This document shows, piece by piece, positions 1-12,687 of a DNA stretch of 64,000 bases (the stretch's first letter is position 1; every line of letters starts with the position of its first letter). The stretch comes from Fistularia commersonii (lineage: Eukaryota; Chordata; Actinopteri; Syngnathiformes; Fistulariidae), in NCBI GenBank assembly GCA_037954325.1, contig JBBMNZ010000001.1, positions 16,965,258 to 17,029,257 of the forward strand, given 5' to 3'. The notes below the pieces were generated by a model. That model was not told the origin of the DNA. It did not search any database and was given only the letters and a program-made list of their open reading frames with translations. Both the position numbers and the translations under genes were made by a program.

Positions 1-152
1 CTGCTGTCTATTTATTTGTGAATGTCTTGCTATCTTCTGTCTCTTTATATTTATACTCATATTTATCTTATTTTTGAAATTATAACTGCTACTGCTGATG
101 CTGTGACAAAGGAATTTCTCCGATGGGGATCAATAAAGTTTATCTTAAATAA
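1..152 (+). repeat. 3' tail of a LINE/SINE (fish type)
   Basis: The stretch ends in a GGGGATCAATAAAGT-type motif followed by short A/T repeats. Fish L2/Rex1-like LINEs and the SINEs sharing their tails end this way. Related tails occur near 25,910 and 36,720. Only the end is in the window, so family and length cannot be given. Confidence 0.5.
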
Positions 153-710
153 AGTTATGAAATTATTAGTAGGTTAAATTAATTGACAGAGCCCTTGGCT
201 ATTTTAGCAGAGCACCTCTCAGAGGAAACTGTCACTTCAAGCTGTGAAGAACTCAAAGCCAATCCAACACTTGTGAAACCGCTGCAACACAACAGAACAC
301 GTTCTGATCCTTCTCAAATGACTCAGGACGCACGTACCTTTGGGAGGGGATGTTGGAGTCCCCGCGTACAACCATCAGTGCCTCCCTGTCTCCCCCCTCT
401 GGGCTAACAGTCACCGGCTTAATGGTGGAAACGCTCCGAAGGCACCACAGCACAGGAGGGCCAGCCAGGCACACGGCCCCTGAGCAGCACAGCCAGTCCC
501 CTCCCCACCGCTTATATAACACACCAGATGACATCCACACACACACACACAGCGTCAGGGTGGGAGGGATTAGACAACAGGGAGGTGGGGGTGCAACAGA
601 AAGAGAGGAAGAGTCTGAAGGGAGGGAGGGAGCTGCTATTCCACAGGAAGTCAACAAACAGGGAGCGGAGAGGCTGACTGAAGGGAGCTGCATTGAAACA
701 AGTGAATGCA

Positions 711-733
711 ACACACACACAGACACACACACA

Positions 734-793
<60 letters not shown>
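711..793. repeat. (CA)n microsatellite
   Basis: About 83 bp of CA repeat with two CAGA interruptions near the left end. It creates long artificial Thr-His or Cys-Val open frames that are not genes. Confidence 0.97.
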
Positions 794-796
<3 letters not shown>

Positions 797-3700
797 GCTG
801 GCAGGAGCAAAGCTCAAGAATCATGCCTGTGGTCCAAAGCAAAAAAAAAATTAAAATAAAAATTCAAAGCAGTTAAAAATCTGACGTGACAGTAGTTTTT
901 ATACGCTCCTATGTCTGCTTTGATGTTCAGCTCTATCTAAATTCAGGTACCAAACCTGGGAAAACACGCTGGGCGCCCAGTGGGATGGGCGAACAGGCTG
1001 AATGCTGATTTCTCTGAGCAGGAACACATATACAAGATCAGAGAATTGCAACACACTGCTTGGCATGAATAAAATATAGTATATGTTTGTTTTGTTTTTT
1101 TTTCCAATCTGATATAGTCCAGATAATATTCCTGTTGAGGGACCAGACATAGTGAATGTCAATCACGAGGTCCCAGAGCCCAGGGTTATGTCTTTGAACT
1201 TCCCGACTAACAGTCTAATAACCATTGAAATTTGCATAAACATGATCGAACCAAGAAAAATGAAAAAAAAGACCTTAGGTTACAGGTCAAAGAGAGAGAC
1301 TCCACCAGAGCAGCTGGAACTAGAGGATTTTATTATTATGATCTTTAAATGATCTTTAATGACGAGACGTGAAATATTGACTCAGCGGGATCTCAATTGA
1401 AGCCGGGATTAAATATTACCCCCATTTGTGAAAAAGGAGATACAGACTATCTTCTGTCTCAAAAAAACGACAGTCAAACCGTGAGATTGACACTTTTTTG
1501 TCGTAAAGATCAGGTCAAGAAGGTGACAAAGTCACAATATTGTGATGCAGATTCTTTAAAGGCAAGGAATCCCTGCTTTGACACATGGAAATGCCTGACA
1601 ACACTGATTGTTTAGGGTGTTCAGCAGCTCCTATTATGGTACAGTCATAGATTAAGAGACGCCGTGCCAAATGGGACAACAACAGGTGAGAGAATACATG
1701 ATTACCACAAAAATTACTGCAATACTTAAGTGTGCCATGTGAAAACAGTGGGATCTGATGTAAGACCAAGTCACATAATGGCACATCGCCATTACTCAAA
1801 GTTAAACCTCAATGGAAGTTATCATTTATTTATATTATTATTGTGCTCAGTGTCATGATCTGAAAGCAACAAAAGCCAAGCTTATTTGGTTTATTTTTAT
1901 TATTTTTTTCTTAACGTTGTTAAGGGGGTTCCCAGAATTTTTTATGGAAAAAAGTACCAGAGCACTGTGGCCCCCAGCTGATCCACAGGCAGTTTCTAAC
2001 ATTATATGAATGTGTTTTACAACTGTTTGTTTTTCTTGCCATATCTAGCTAATGATTTGCTGATTTTTACCAATTGTTTTTTTGGCTAACTAAGTATTTT
2101 GTTTTGCTTTCTGTGATTTACTCTCTTTTTGACTTTATCGCTCAGTTTTATACAATCTAGTTCCAATTCTCCTGGTATTTTATGCAATTGTTTTTGCAGT
2201 GCAGAAGAAATATATCTTGAACATCATCAAAGTCTTATTTCAAGAACCTATGTCTGAAGATGCAGACCTGAAGTACTTAGGCATCATTAAACGTCTTGTT
2301 TACCTCATGTCATCAGTGTTTCACCCCCAGGAGTAAATTTCCATCAATTGGCTTTGGTCACAGATTAGATGCTTTGGAGGATTTCGGGAAGCGCAATGGA
2401 TCCTTTCTTGTCACAATAAAAGTCCTAACTACCTGCATGGCTACAATAGGACTGGCGCAAAGATTTATACTTCATATATGTGAAATTGTCACGTCACAAA
2501 AATCTAAATAACATCCGCTTCAAGTCTGAGTGAAATGAAAAAAGCAGAATCTAATGGCTGATTCTCTGGTAATTGCGTGGCTAAAGGGAAATTACTGTTC
2601 TGACTTAGCTGCAGCTGATGTTTCACTGGAAATTATTTTGTAGCTTGCTCGTTCTGGATATTTTCTATAATGTACAAAAGATAATGATCCTATTTTCATG
2701 TCCAAAATAAACACATAAAACACATGCTCAATTTCTTGAACTTACATTTTTTATTCAAGTTTATTTTTATCAATATGTCAATAAAGCACTGTGGGATTAG
2801 TCAAAGTAAATGGGCTTATTTTTTATTTTTTATCATCTTTAGTACATTCTGCTGAGTACTGTAATACTTTACTGAGTATTTATGTTTAACTTTTTTTAAT
2901 TCTCAAGTTTTAATGTTGACCCAAACGAGTATCCAGTATTGACTACGCTTTAGTACATTGAATTATCTGAATATAAAAAGACATTTTTCTAAATGGTATC
3001 CTCCCATAAGTAGCTGGAGCTATTGTTAAACAAGTTACAATTGAACCTTTAATGTCTTTCACAGATTCACACACTGGTTAGATTGATGTAAGAGTTTCTT
3101 TTTATTTTATTTTTTCATATATTTTGTTTGTCTTTTTAATCCTGTCAAGGATTAAGGGACAAGGTCCTTTATATAACATGTTGTAACTGAGGCAGGACAC
3201 TTTTTTTTTTTTTTATCTGTAAACCAACTATTGTCATCCTTTTCCTCTGCAGCCAGGAAGGACTCTGTGTTTTAGCACAACAAGCTAAGATTGTCCTTTA
3301 CTGGTCCCACAGCAGGGAAACTGGAAGATCAATATATTATTGATCATCTCATAATGTTTCTTCAAGAGAAAAGCCTGAATTTAACTGCTGACTATTCAAT
3401 TCTACTTACAGGCGAAGTGTTTTTTTTGTTTTTAAATCAACACTTTCCTGTTTGTGTGTTCACGTGTGTGTGCCTCAGTCAACAGTAGAGCCTGTATGAA
3501 GAAGAATTGGGATCTTTCATTCAGTAGAAACAACTATTTTGTGCTGAAGCCAAACAAAGCCTTCACACATCACTGAATGTCATTATTTACACCAAATGAT
3601 AAACAGTTTCTTCATATGGGGCTGAGAAAGATCAGTATGTTACTTATCATTAAGTCACAAATTACATATATATGGCTTTGACTTTTATCCTGGTATATTC

Positions 3701-4399
3701 TTCTGCAAAACAATTTGATAGAATTAATTTCTATAGATTTTTTTTCTTATTCTATGCAAAGCTTTTGCAAAAATTTCACTTTCTGTTTAACTTACGGATT
3801 TCTTCAGAAAGCAATTTTGTTATAATCAGCACATAATTTTGCAATATAGAAAAATGAAAATCATTCGAGGGAAACTAAACTAAAAGTATCCACACAATAA
3901 TGACATTGACAAAGTAAAGGGCACAGAAAAAACTTTAAAAGTAAGGAAATAAAGGGAATAAAGGAAAAAGAATAAATTTCCTCATGATCAATAAAAGGTT
4001 GTCTTTAAATGTGTAAAAAGGGACTTATAAAATGTATTTACTTTCAAACAAAAAAAATTGCTTAAAATTTTACGACCGCCAATTATATTAAAATCTGCTC
4101 TTTATTTCAATGAGGGATTGAATGTTTCTAAGTATTGCAACATTCCTCCTTCGTCTATGGTTCAGCACTCGGACAGTTCTGACCCGCCCATCAGGCCCGA
4201 CTAGACCAGCCTCCTTGCAGGACACAACAGACACCCGAGTGTATCCAGCACCTTGACTGTTGGACACTGCAAATGACGGCTGTTAACGACTGCGATTCAA
4301 ACATGGGACCACCGAGTCCTCAGTCGACAACAAATGAACTCAGCAACTTTTAGACACAAACACACTGATAAGAAAATGGCGGGTACAACATAATTGTCA

Positions 4400-4401
<2 letters not shown>

Positions 4402-4459
<58 letters not shown>
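4402..4459. repeat. (CA)n microsatellite
   Basis: About 58 bp of CA repeat with one interruption near the right end. Confidence 0.97.
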
Positions 4460-5459
4460 TAGGTCACAAAACAACACCACACCTGTGGTTTGGTATTTTT
4501 CAGCTGTCATTCACACATGACTGGCACAGACAAAACCACAGAGGAAGAGTGTGTTCAATGGGATAAAAGCATGACATTAGTCCAGCTGTAATAAATATAC
4601 TCCTGTTTATAAGAGCGGATTAAGCCCAGGGCTGTACAACATCTGCACTTTTCTACTTCAACATGAATCAAATGTGATACACAATTCTGTCATTAAAACA
4701 GGACAAAAAAAAAAGAAAACCTTTCTCTTCAAGTCAAAGTGAGTAAATAAACTGCTACTGTCTGTCATCAGAAACACAAGGAGTTTAAATTCCCTTAAAA
4801 GCCCTCACAGGGCAGATTATCCAGTAATTTATTAGTTTCACAAGTCAAACCTCAGATTTTTTTATCCCCTCTTTTTCAATAAATTAATTTTGATTTGCTG
4901 ATTCTTTTTCTTGCTTTACGTGTTATTCTTGAGGCAAATGTATGCCAATTTTCACAAAAGCCCTTGATAATTTTCACACAATGTCTTCCCAATATGCTCA
5001 GAATATCTACTTCCTCTTTAGGAATATTTAACTGTCTAAACTTTGTTTGGGATAATTGCTTTCTGATTTTAGGGGATTTATCCTGACTTTTTGGACAAAA
5101 AACAAAACAAAAGCAAGACTTGAGAACAAACTAATGTCTTAAATATCTAGTGTTTTTAACAACATCATACACATATGAATTCTGAATAAATGGACCTTTG
5201 AACAGAGTTGAATTGGATACCCCCTCTAAACCTGCCCTGGTTAAAGTCAAATGTACCTTTCCATAAAACACCAGACTGTCCGCAGTTTATGAGGCCCATT
5301 ATCTCAGTGTTGAGCCAGTCAAAGTTCACATCAAGACACATTTCACAGCTAACTGCACTTGACAGGACAGCTAGATTTACCATGTAACACATACATTACA
5401 TGTGTGGATTTAAATTAATTTTATTTTATTTTTCGAATTCAACGCATGAGGTTGAAATA

Positions 5460-6990
5460 GCAACACTAACTTTCTAGCAAGCCGCTCGATTCCGCCGAGA
5501 GCAGCTCAGCCCGGAAAGATCAGCCACTAAGCCAGCAGCCTAAGCCAGACAGCACAATGAAGATTATACCCGTGTTGTGGTGCAGTGGGTAATAGTAGAA
5601 TTTCAAAGGGTGTAAATTTAAGCAGAGGTGGAGAAGCGGGCCATGGGCTGCATAAGGTCACAAACCGTGCCGTTCCTAGGAGCCCATGTTGGGCCTGGCA
5701 GCGGCACAACATTCAAAACTTGACAGCGCGATGTCTATGGCTAGCGTCGTTAGCCTCCCGATTTACTGTAACACGCGATTCGACGCCTATATATCGTTAG
5801 TTAGCGGCCTCCTCCCACTTGAAAACGCACTGGCGTAAGACAAAGAGGGAGACCAGTCGGGCCTTTATTGGAGTTGGCGAAGCTCCGTGTAAGAAAAGTC
5901 AGATTTTACTAAGCTAGCAGCCGTTGGAGCTGCGGTTACCGCGGGTTAGCTAAACTTGTGGCTAACCCTTGCTTGCTAGGCGCCATAAGCTAGCGTGCGT
6001 TTTTTTTACACGGCAATGAAAAACACATAGACCACATAGACATGGAATACATATTATCTAACTTTGACAAGTGTGCTAATGGGATGACTTTACCTGGGCG
6101 GGCTCGGGCGATCACCCATCATCTCAGATGTAAATACACGGGCAGTGCTAATGCTGCTGCTACCGCTAGCTAGCGCTCAGACTGACAGGGGGGGACGATC
6201 ACACAGTCCCGAACCCCGAACAGCTGCCGATGTTAGGGCTTCCAGTCGCAGGTACTTTACCTTGATCCTCTGCGGGTTCGTGACGGAGACGGCGGCGAGG
6301 AGTTATATCCTACGTTTTGGGGGGAATCTAGCGGGCTAATTATCGGGCTACCTCCAGCTCGATGCGGACAACCTTTCCAGAGCAGCAGCGGCGGAACAGC
6401 AGGAAAATCTTTGGCCTGAAACAGCCAAACCCACGAGTTGTCTTTTTAACCTCGCAAAACCCTCAAACTCCCATTAATAACAAAAACGCGGCTGTATAAA
6501 ACGATTAAATCAACGCAATTACATTCCTGGGACTGATTCGATTGCGTGTCTTCCCCCAAACCCCCTGGATGCTGGTATTTTCCTCAGCTCGCTTCTAATT
6601 CGGGGCTGTTTCTTTTCACCCTATTGTCAACACTGCTGGGCTGAGACACATAACAGAAACGCACCGAAGATTGCTGGACGGGCTTCCGAGCCTCCTGCGA
6701 CGGCGATTGGCTGCCGGGAGGAAATGTCGGCGTTTACAATTGGACAGAGGAACACGTCAATCACGGTGGAGCGAACCGCGGCTGTGTAGCCGTCGGTTCG
6801 GTGGAGGAGAAGGGACAAGGAAAGGGATCGGGGGCACGGAGCCAAGTGTGTAGTTTGTGTGGCGGAATGAAGCTAAACCTGTCGGAGACCCAGCCCTGCT
6901 CCTCCTCATCTCCTCCTCGCACTCACTCCAACGCCTTGCGTTGGGGCGAGGGGAAAGTTCCCCGTTAACAATTTTGATTTTACACCGATT
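5460..6990 (-). promoter_or_regulatory. PPP2R5E: CpG-rich promoter island, probably PPP2R5E
   Basis: This 1.5 kb stretch is clearly richer in G+C and CpG than its AT-rich flanks, as expected of a vertebrate housekeeping promoter. On the minus strand it contains two good 5' splice sites, each reading G/GTAAAG (exon ends at 6094 and 6261). No long coding frame is convincing, so the first exon is probably non-coding. The assignment to PPP2R5E (a B56 regulatory subunit of protein phosphatase 2A) rests only on position: it is the neighbour of WDR89 on human 14q23, on the same strand. No PPP2R5E coding sequence is visible. An unrelated or bidirectional promoter is possible. Confidence 0.45.
6094..6360 (-). 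other. PPP2R5E: Candidate alternative non-coding first exons
   Basis: Reading the minus strand, CCAG/GTAAAG ends an exon at 6094 and CAAG/GTAAAG ends another at 6261. Both lie inside the CpG island. They could be two alternative first exons, or alternative donors of one. The 5' boundary given is nominal. Confidence 0.35.
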
Positions 6991-9353
6991 TAACATTTCA
7001 TATCAACTTTGGCTTGGAAATAAGAAAAGAACAAAACAGAAACAATTCAACCGAAACTAATACGATTTTTTTATTTTGATGAGGAAAGGTAGGAAAAATG
7101 AAACACATTTTAATGTAGCTAAAACAAAATAGATAAATAAAAACCGTTTTAATTAATGGAAACATTTAATTTTATGGAAAATAATGTCAGAACATGTCCC
7201 TAAAAGAAACAAAGAATAACCCGAAGAACTATATTTTAATGATTAACCAATTTACCCACAAAATGGACTGAAAATATAATTTTAACCTGATTCAGAAAAA
7301 ATGTAAATACTTCTGATTAATCAAAATAGTTCTGAATAAAAGATCTGCCACAGGTCTTTCACAGATGTGACCTTCAAAATCATGATTTTGTCATTCAAAG
7401 TTATTGATTATTTATTACTCAAAAACAAATGACATTGTAAACATAGATGTTTCTTTTCTCTTTCTGCAATGCACTAATCTGTAACCCTCTCTTTATAGGT
7501 ATCTTACTATTTTTTAAACATTAATCATACAGTACATTGTACAGCTTAAGATATATTGTACAGCTTGTCACACAGCTTGTGCAGTTTTCTTTTCTCCTTC
7601 ATTTTTATCATCTTTTATTTTTTTGTATTATCTGTTCTGACATGTATTTCTTTCTACTCTGCAGTCCATGCTTACTTGTCTTGAATTTCCCAAGGACTAA
7701 TAGCTTTTTTGAATTTTAATTATTGGTGCTAGAGTTTAATAAGTGACTTTTGTTCTTTCCTTGATTTGATTAGTTTCTAGGAAACTATTTTTTAATTTCT
7801 AAATTAATCTCCTATATACTCTCATTATGTCCTGCCCATTTCTAATACTAATTTTACATAATTCATGATGATAATATACCAGAAGTGACTTCATATTGCA
7901 GGGTAGTCACATTTAACGATCTTTGTAAATCATTATTCTAAGCATTCGTCTTAAAAATCTTCTTCCTGTAGCAACCGGACTACTTTTTGAAACTCCCCAC
8001 AGTCCATCTGATCTGAAGACGCCTCTCGAATGAGAGCCGAAACTTCTTCAAGGGAAGAAAATCAAGTACAGGTGCCATGAAAAGATTTTGACAAGAATCA
8101 ATCATGACCTGGATGACTGAGAACCTCCACACATTATTTTGAGCAACAAAACAAAAAAAATAAAAATATTTGGGTTTTTCGCTCTCATTTTTACACCTTT
8201 AGTTTTTAGGTGATTGGTCAATATTTTCATTAAACTGACAAAAAAACTGCAAAAAAAAAATCTTTCCTTACTTTTAATAAGTTTTCTCACTGCATAACTT
8301 TTTTTTAACTCAGAAAAAAACTTCTCTCACAAACATCGAGTCACAGCAGATTTCTTTAATCAGAGACAGTCTTGATCACCGCAGAAGACACTTACGCACA
8401 CCCACACACACAGAAACACTGCCATTCATGTTATTCCACGGCGACATGTAACAGAGAAGTGCACCCTGAAGGTCATTCCCAGTGAGCGAGGACTCCAGGA
8501 TCATCAGCATGAAAACTCCCAGTAGGATCCTTCAAGCAGCAGAGCTGGAAGAAGAGATGTCACAGCAAACGCTGTTGGAGGACATAGTGCAGAGGTACGG
8601 ATGGAAAGTGGAGCCACGGGACACCACAGAGGTGATTATAAACTTCATCTAAAAAAAAAAACACAAAAAAAAAAACAAAACAAGAAACACTATCTTCCTC
8701 TAATCGTATCACAAGCATATTTATATAGTGTTCAGGATTTATCATGACACACATACACACACAGCCAAGCACGATTCTGCTGTCAACAAAGCAAAAGAAA
8801 TTAAACACACAATCCCTGATCTGGTGTTAGAACACTTGGAATCAGCAGAGTAACTGGAAAAGAGTTTTAAGTCATGCTTTTGTAACACTTTACTTTCTTT
8901 GAACTGCTCAGGAATTTCTTGCTAGTTTTCTGACATTTAAAAAAAAAACTTATTTTGTTAAGATATTTTTTGAAATAGATTCATGCTAATAATCAGGTAA
9001 CTTTTGATTTTCTTCCTTCACAAAACTAATTCTGATCAATTTCCCTTAACAGAATAGGGTCGCATTGAGGTGGTTGATTTGCTGTGGTGACCTCAGTTGA
9101 GCAGCTGTAAAGGAACATTTACCTTAACAACAAAAAAACTGAATGGAAAATGTCTATAAATGAACACTCAATTTGCAAAGAAAAGGCAGAAAATGATGAC
9201 CATGCAGACGCTCTGACAGTAAGATCATTACACAGTTGGAATTCAGTTCAGCTCGATCGCCTGTCTTCAGTTCTGCTGTTTTGAGAACCTGTTAAAACCC
9301 TTATAAAGATGAAAACTGATGGCCCATTCATTGATCATTTTGTGATTCTGTTT
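6991..9353. other. Intergenic DNA and WDR89 3' untranslated region
   Basis: AT-rich sequence between the CpG island and the WDR89 stop codon. The right part, up to 9353, must include the WDR89 3' UTR, but I could not fix a polyadenylation site. A dispersed-repeat fragment sits near 7,980-8,140. No other coding sequence is supported. Confidence 0.5.
7980..8140. repeat. Dispersed repeat fragment
   Basis: The segment pairs a motif near 8,020-8,060 (GAATGAGAGCCGAAACTTCTTC) with GACCTGGATGACTGAGAACC near 8,106-8,125. This combination resembles a frequently repeated fish sequence. It occurs once here and I cannot assign the family. Confidence 0.35.
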
Positions 9354-10487
9354 CTACATCTTCCTGCTCTTATGGAAACAGTGGTGTTTGTGAGGCCTGG
9401 ACTTCACTTTAAGGGCCGACTCGCTCTTCATCATCTCCGTTCTACCTCCTGTGAGCTCAATGCCACCGGGCTTCCATAGCAACAGCTGAGCATCCTCGCC
9501 TCCTGTGACCAGGGCGTCTGCTGCCGCGTCCCATAGGAAGCAGCGCACAACAGCGCCATGTCCCCCTTTCAAGCTCTTGAGCAAACGAAGCCCTTCCCCA
9601 TCACAGTCCATCAGGTGCAGGTCACCTCTGTTCGTCCCTCCCACCACCAGCAGTGTCTGGGCTTCGTCCAGCCAGCAGCCCCCCACCAGGTAGTCCAGGC
9701 TGTTGCCGTCTGGCAGTGGCACCTGACTTCGGGCGTCAGCACTACTGAAGATGGTGAGTGCATTGTCTGAGTCAAGGTGGCTCAGGTCCCACAGGTGAAG
9801 CCCCTCACTGTGACCAAGACACAGAAGGCGCGTCAGATCAGGGCCGCACCAGCACACCACAGCTGCAGAGGAGTCACTGTTACAGGTAGCAAGAAGAGCC
9901 TCCTCTTCCGTTCCCTTGCTCAAATCGAACACGTTCACCAGGCCGTCCGTGGAGCCAGAAGCCATTCGGTCTTTATTCTGAGGGTGGAAGCGGACCTGCG
10001 TGATATCGTCACTGTGGGATTCGGAGTACAAGCCCAGCACAGATGCCCCCGGCTTCCTGGCGTCCCAGAACACCAGGAAACTGTCCTCCTGGTCAACTTG
10101 CTCTGTGCCGGCACACAGCAGCGTGTCACCGGAGCTCAAGTCAAAGCTGCAGTAGTGGTGCGCTGGGTCACTCTTGAACAGCTGCACAGCGTCTGTGCCA
10201 GGATGGCGTACGTCCCAACCTCTCACTGTCCCATCAGCTGACCCGGAGTACAGGAGGTGAGGGGAGTTGTGAGCAAAACTGACATCACACACCGGCCTAC
10301 TGTGGCCCAGATACTCGCCTTGCGGACGCAGACTGTCTCGGTCATGAAGATGTACAGTGAAGTTGGAGCAGGAGACAGCCAACAGGCCACTGGGCTGCTG
10401 GGTCAAGTTCAGTAGATATGTGGGCAGCCCTGGACGGGATCGCCGCACCAAAGACAGCCCTCTGAGCTTCTCCTCCAAAGCCTCCAT
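9354..10487 (-). CDS. WDR89: WD repeat-containing protein 89
   Basis: An intact 377-residue frame, close to the 387 residues of the human protein. It is a beta-propeller protein with no catalytic role known to me, expected to act as a protein-binding scaffold. Visible WD-type blades include a GSADGTVRGWD segment (residues 82-92), a CAGTE...FWDAR segment (125-143), SGSTDGLVNVFD (177-188), VVGGTNRGDLHLMD (281-294) and TGGEDAQLLLWKPG (328-341). The TGGEDAQLLLWKPG and SHSDD.TQVRFHP segments match human WDR89 almost exactly. I chose the ATG at 10487 because it begins a MEALEEKL start similar to the family; an open extension of 17 codons upstream runs into a splice acceptor (TTGTTCAG/G) and is probably 5' UTR plus intron. 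As in mammals, the coding region is one exon. It lies between the presumed PPP2R5E promoter and SGPP1, the human order. Confidence 0.96.
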   Translation of the reverse strand: MEALEEKLRGLSLVRRSRPGLPTYLLNLTQQPSGLLAVSCSNFTVHLHDRDSLRPQGEYLGHSRPVCDVSFAHNSPHLLYSGSADGTVRGWDVRHPGTDAVQLFKSDPAHHYCSFDLSSGDTLLCAGTEQVDQEDSFLVFWDARKPGASVLGLYSESHSDDITQVRFHPQNKDRMASGSTDGLVNVFDLSKGTEEEALLATCNSDSSAAVVCWCGPDLTRLLCLGHSEGLHLWDLSHLDSDNALTIFSSADARSQVPLPDGNSLDYLVGGCWLDEAQTLLVVGGTNRGDLHLMDCDGEGLRLLKSLKGGHGAVVRCFLWDAAADALVTGGEDAQLLLWKPGGIELTGGRTEMMKSESALKVKSRPHKHHCFHKSRKM

Positions 10488-11120
10488 GGAATCACCTATA
10501 CACTGCCTGAACAATATAAAAAAATACCCATTACTCATTCATGAATTTCCCAAATAGTTGCAATAAATCAGCCTAAAATCTCCAAAACAAACGTAAAAAA
10601 AACTGTCAATAACTGAAAATTACAGGAAATCACATAAAATCCCTGTAGCCTGAAAATAATTGAATTAAAGTACAAAAACATTATAAAGCATTTATTAACA
10701 GAAAATTACAGAAACAAATACTGACAGAATATTTAAGTGAGGGACTAAAAAGGTAAAAACCACGTTGAATAAGCAAAAGCTTAAATTTAAGGCAAGGCAT
10801 CATTAATAGATTTGCTAAATTCAAGAAAACAATAGAAACAACAGAAACAAACCCTTTCTGCTCTGCAGCTCATTCCAAAAGCAAAAGATAACAATAGGGG
10901 GGAAATATAAAGGATTGAGAGACAAACATACAGTTAGACCAGACAAGTGGATAATAAATTACTTTAAAATTAGCTCAAAAGTAAGCTAAAAAGCAGCGAT
11001 AACAAACGTTACATGTAATGCTTACCTTTTCTCCTCCCGCAGAATTCCTGTCTTCTGCTAACTCAAATGTTAAGTATATACGCGTTTTCCCCCCGATAAA
11101 AATGTAATTTTTCGTGAGAA
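10488..11120 (-). other. WDR89: WDR89 5' UTR intron and non-coding first exon
   Basis: On the minus strand a donor AAAAG/GTAAG ends an exon at 11026, and an acceptor TTGTTCAG lies about 20 nt upstream of the WDR89 ATG. Together they suggest a non-coding first exon (about 11,027-11,120, 5' end nominal) and an intron of roughly 500 bp. Transcript data would be needed to fix the transcription start. Confidence 0.5.
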
Positions 11121-11299
11121 CAAAATCAGCCGAATGCTATGTTATGCTATGCTATGCCACGTAAAAAATATTTCAAAATATTTTGTTTAGTTAAATTGTT
11201 AACTATCTAGCGTCGGGTTCTGCCCTGCCAAAGAGACGATGGACCTACTTTCTAGAAATTTCTCCGGGTACAAGAACTTAAATATCAAATTGCCCAACG

Positions 11300-11332
11300 A
11301 AAGAAATCAACGAATTGCTCGTTGATTTCTTT
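11300..11332. repeat. Perfect 14-bp inverted repeat, 5-nt loop
   Basis: The arm AAAGAAATCAACGA (11300-11313) is followed by ATTGC and then by the exact reverse complement (11319-11332). It lies 270-310 bp upstream of the presumed WDR89 first-exon donor, so probably in the promoter region. Confidence 0.8.
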
Positions 11333-12525
11333 TTTTATTTAGCCTGTTCCTCGAATAACGTTAAAATGCTTTAAAAGAATTAAACAGACATGTTCTTTCA
11401 CATGGTTTCTACGACAGCAAAGCATGATGGATCAAGGTGTCACAGTATTTACAACTCGTCAGGAAACAAACACACTGCTGATGAAGGTTCCGGGATGGGG
11501 AGCGCAAGAGACCGTTCGCTGCTTTTCTAAATCTTCTACATTTTTATTTTGATCATTGATATTGAAAACTAGTGGGTTTTTTGTCTTAAATGTTTTCTGT
11601 AGAATAATTTTTAATTTTCATGCATATTTTTTTTGTTCGCGAAACCAATACATGAAAATATAAAGATTGTAAAATAATTCATGATAAAGATAGGTCCTTT
11701 ATCAAAACGAGATTTATTTCCACTTTATTTTTTTTTTTTGAACATTTATTAGAACAGGTTCCTTAACAGAGTCACACACATTCTTACAATTATTTATTTC
11801 CACTTCAAACGAGTGGAAAGGTGTCGATCAAATACGGTGACCGTCAGGGTGGAAAAGGTGTGAGACTTCTGATGTCCAGCAGGTGGCAGCAGCAGCCTCT
11901 TTCTCACACTCAGACGTGTTTGGAACTGCAGCCTTCTGATTCTGAGACTTCTCGGTCATCAGGGGTCTACAAAAATGTACTTAAACCGTCTTTATATATC
12001 CTTTTAATTTTTAAAAAGGTTTCCAAATAACTGTCAACTCCTTTGTTGACCCATGCCGTGAGCTATATTGTTGTGTCCCACAGGGATCCAACCAGAATTG
12101 AAGATGGGAGTGAAGTTGATGGCTGGTTGTTATCCAATGATTTGTATGTCCAAAATGAAAGAATGACTGAGCAATACTACTACCTCATCATCTCTAAATT
12201 GCGAAGAATGCACGGCTTGCCACAGTATATTCAGACAACTCAATTGTCAGGGATGAAAAACCTTAACCTTATTTTTTTCCGAATAGTGGCTCAGAATAGT
12301 GGCTCATAATATAAGACATTATATAGAGGGATTTCGGCAACTATTAAGATCACAAAGAATTTAATGGTTTTCTTAGTGGCGGACAAGATAGATGTAGTTT
12401 TTATTATATTGACTTGATATTGCATTACCTGTTTACTTGCATTACCTGGATAACAGTTTTTTGTTTTTGAGTGAAACAGCTAAACGACCCAACATATTTT
12501 ATAAAGATAATAAAACAATCATACT

Positions 12526-12528
<3 letters not shown>

Positions 12529-12577
<49 letters not shown>
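12529..12577. repeat. (AT)n microsatellite
   Basis: About 49 bp of alternating A and T. It directly abuts a terminal-inverted-repeat element whose insertion may have used a TA within it. Confidence 0.95.
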
Positions 12578-12579
<2 letters not shown>

Positions 12580-12687
12580 CCTATCTCAAAATATTAGAAT
12601 ATCATGAAAATGTTTTTTTTTTTTTAATTGCATTACAGAAGATAAAGAACTTCATCACAATATTCTAATTTTCTGAGACAGTCCTAT
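12578..12687. mobile_element. Short TIR element (Tc1/mariner-type MITE)
   Basis: The left end TATCTCAAAATATTAGAATA pairs with a right end that reads TGTCTCAGAAAATTAGAATA on the opposite strand. This gives inverted repeats of about 30 bp around a very short core. The ends resemble a widespread Tc1/mariner family and the flanks are TA-rich, but there is no coding capacity. Family assignment is from memory of the terminal motif only. Confidence 0.65.

Larger units (their letters stand above)
153..5459. other. AT-rich intergenic DNA or intron, no gene recognised
   Basis: AT-rich DNA with only short open frames and no recognisable protein. It holds two CA microsatellites and many homopolymer A/T runs. 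If the CpG island at 5.5-7.0 kb is the start of PPP2R5E, this stretch is the first intron of that gene. I searched by eye for the PPP2R5E N-terminal coding exon on the minus strand and did not find it. Confidence 0.5.

Noticed and set aside
512..859. Long open frames of Thr-His or Cys-Val repeats over CA microsatellites (also at 21.7, 26.1, 53.7 kb)
   Set aside because: They are produced by the dinucleotide repeat itself; every frame is open and no non-repeat protein sequence is supported.
160..5460. PPP2R5E coding exon
   Set aside because: Looked for the conserved N-terminal coding exon on the minus strand; no frame matches. Only a promoter-like island is supported.
9777..10241. 154-codon plus-strand frame opposite WDR89
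   Set aside because: It is the antisense of a conserved WD-repeat coding exon and has no recognisable content.
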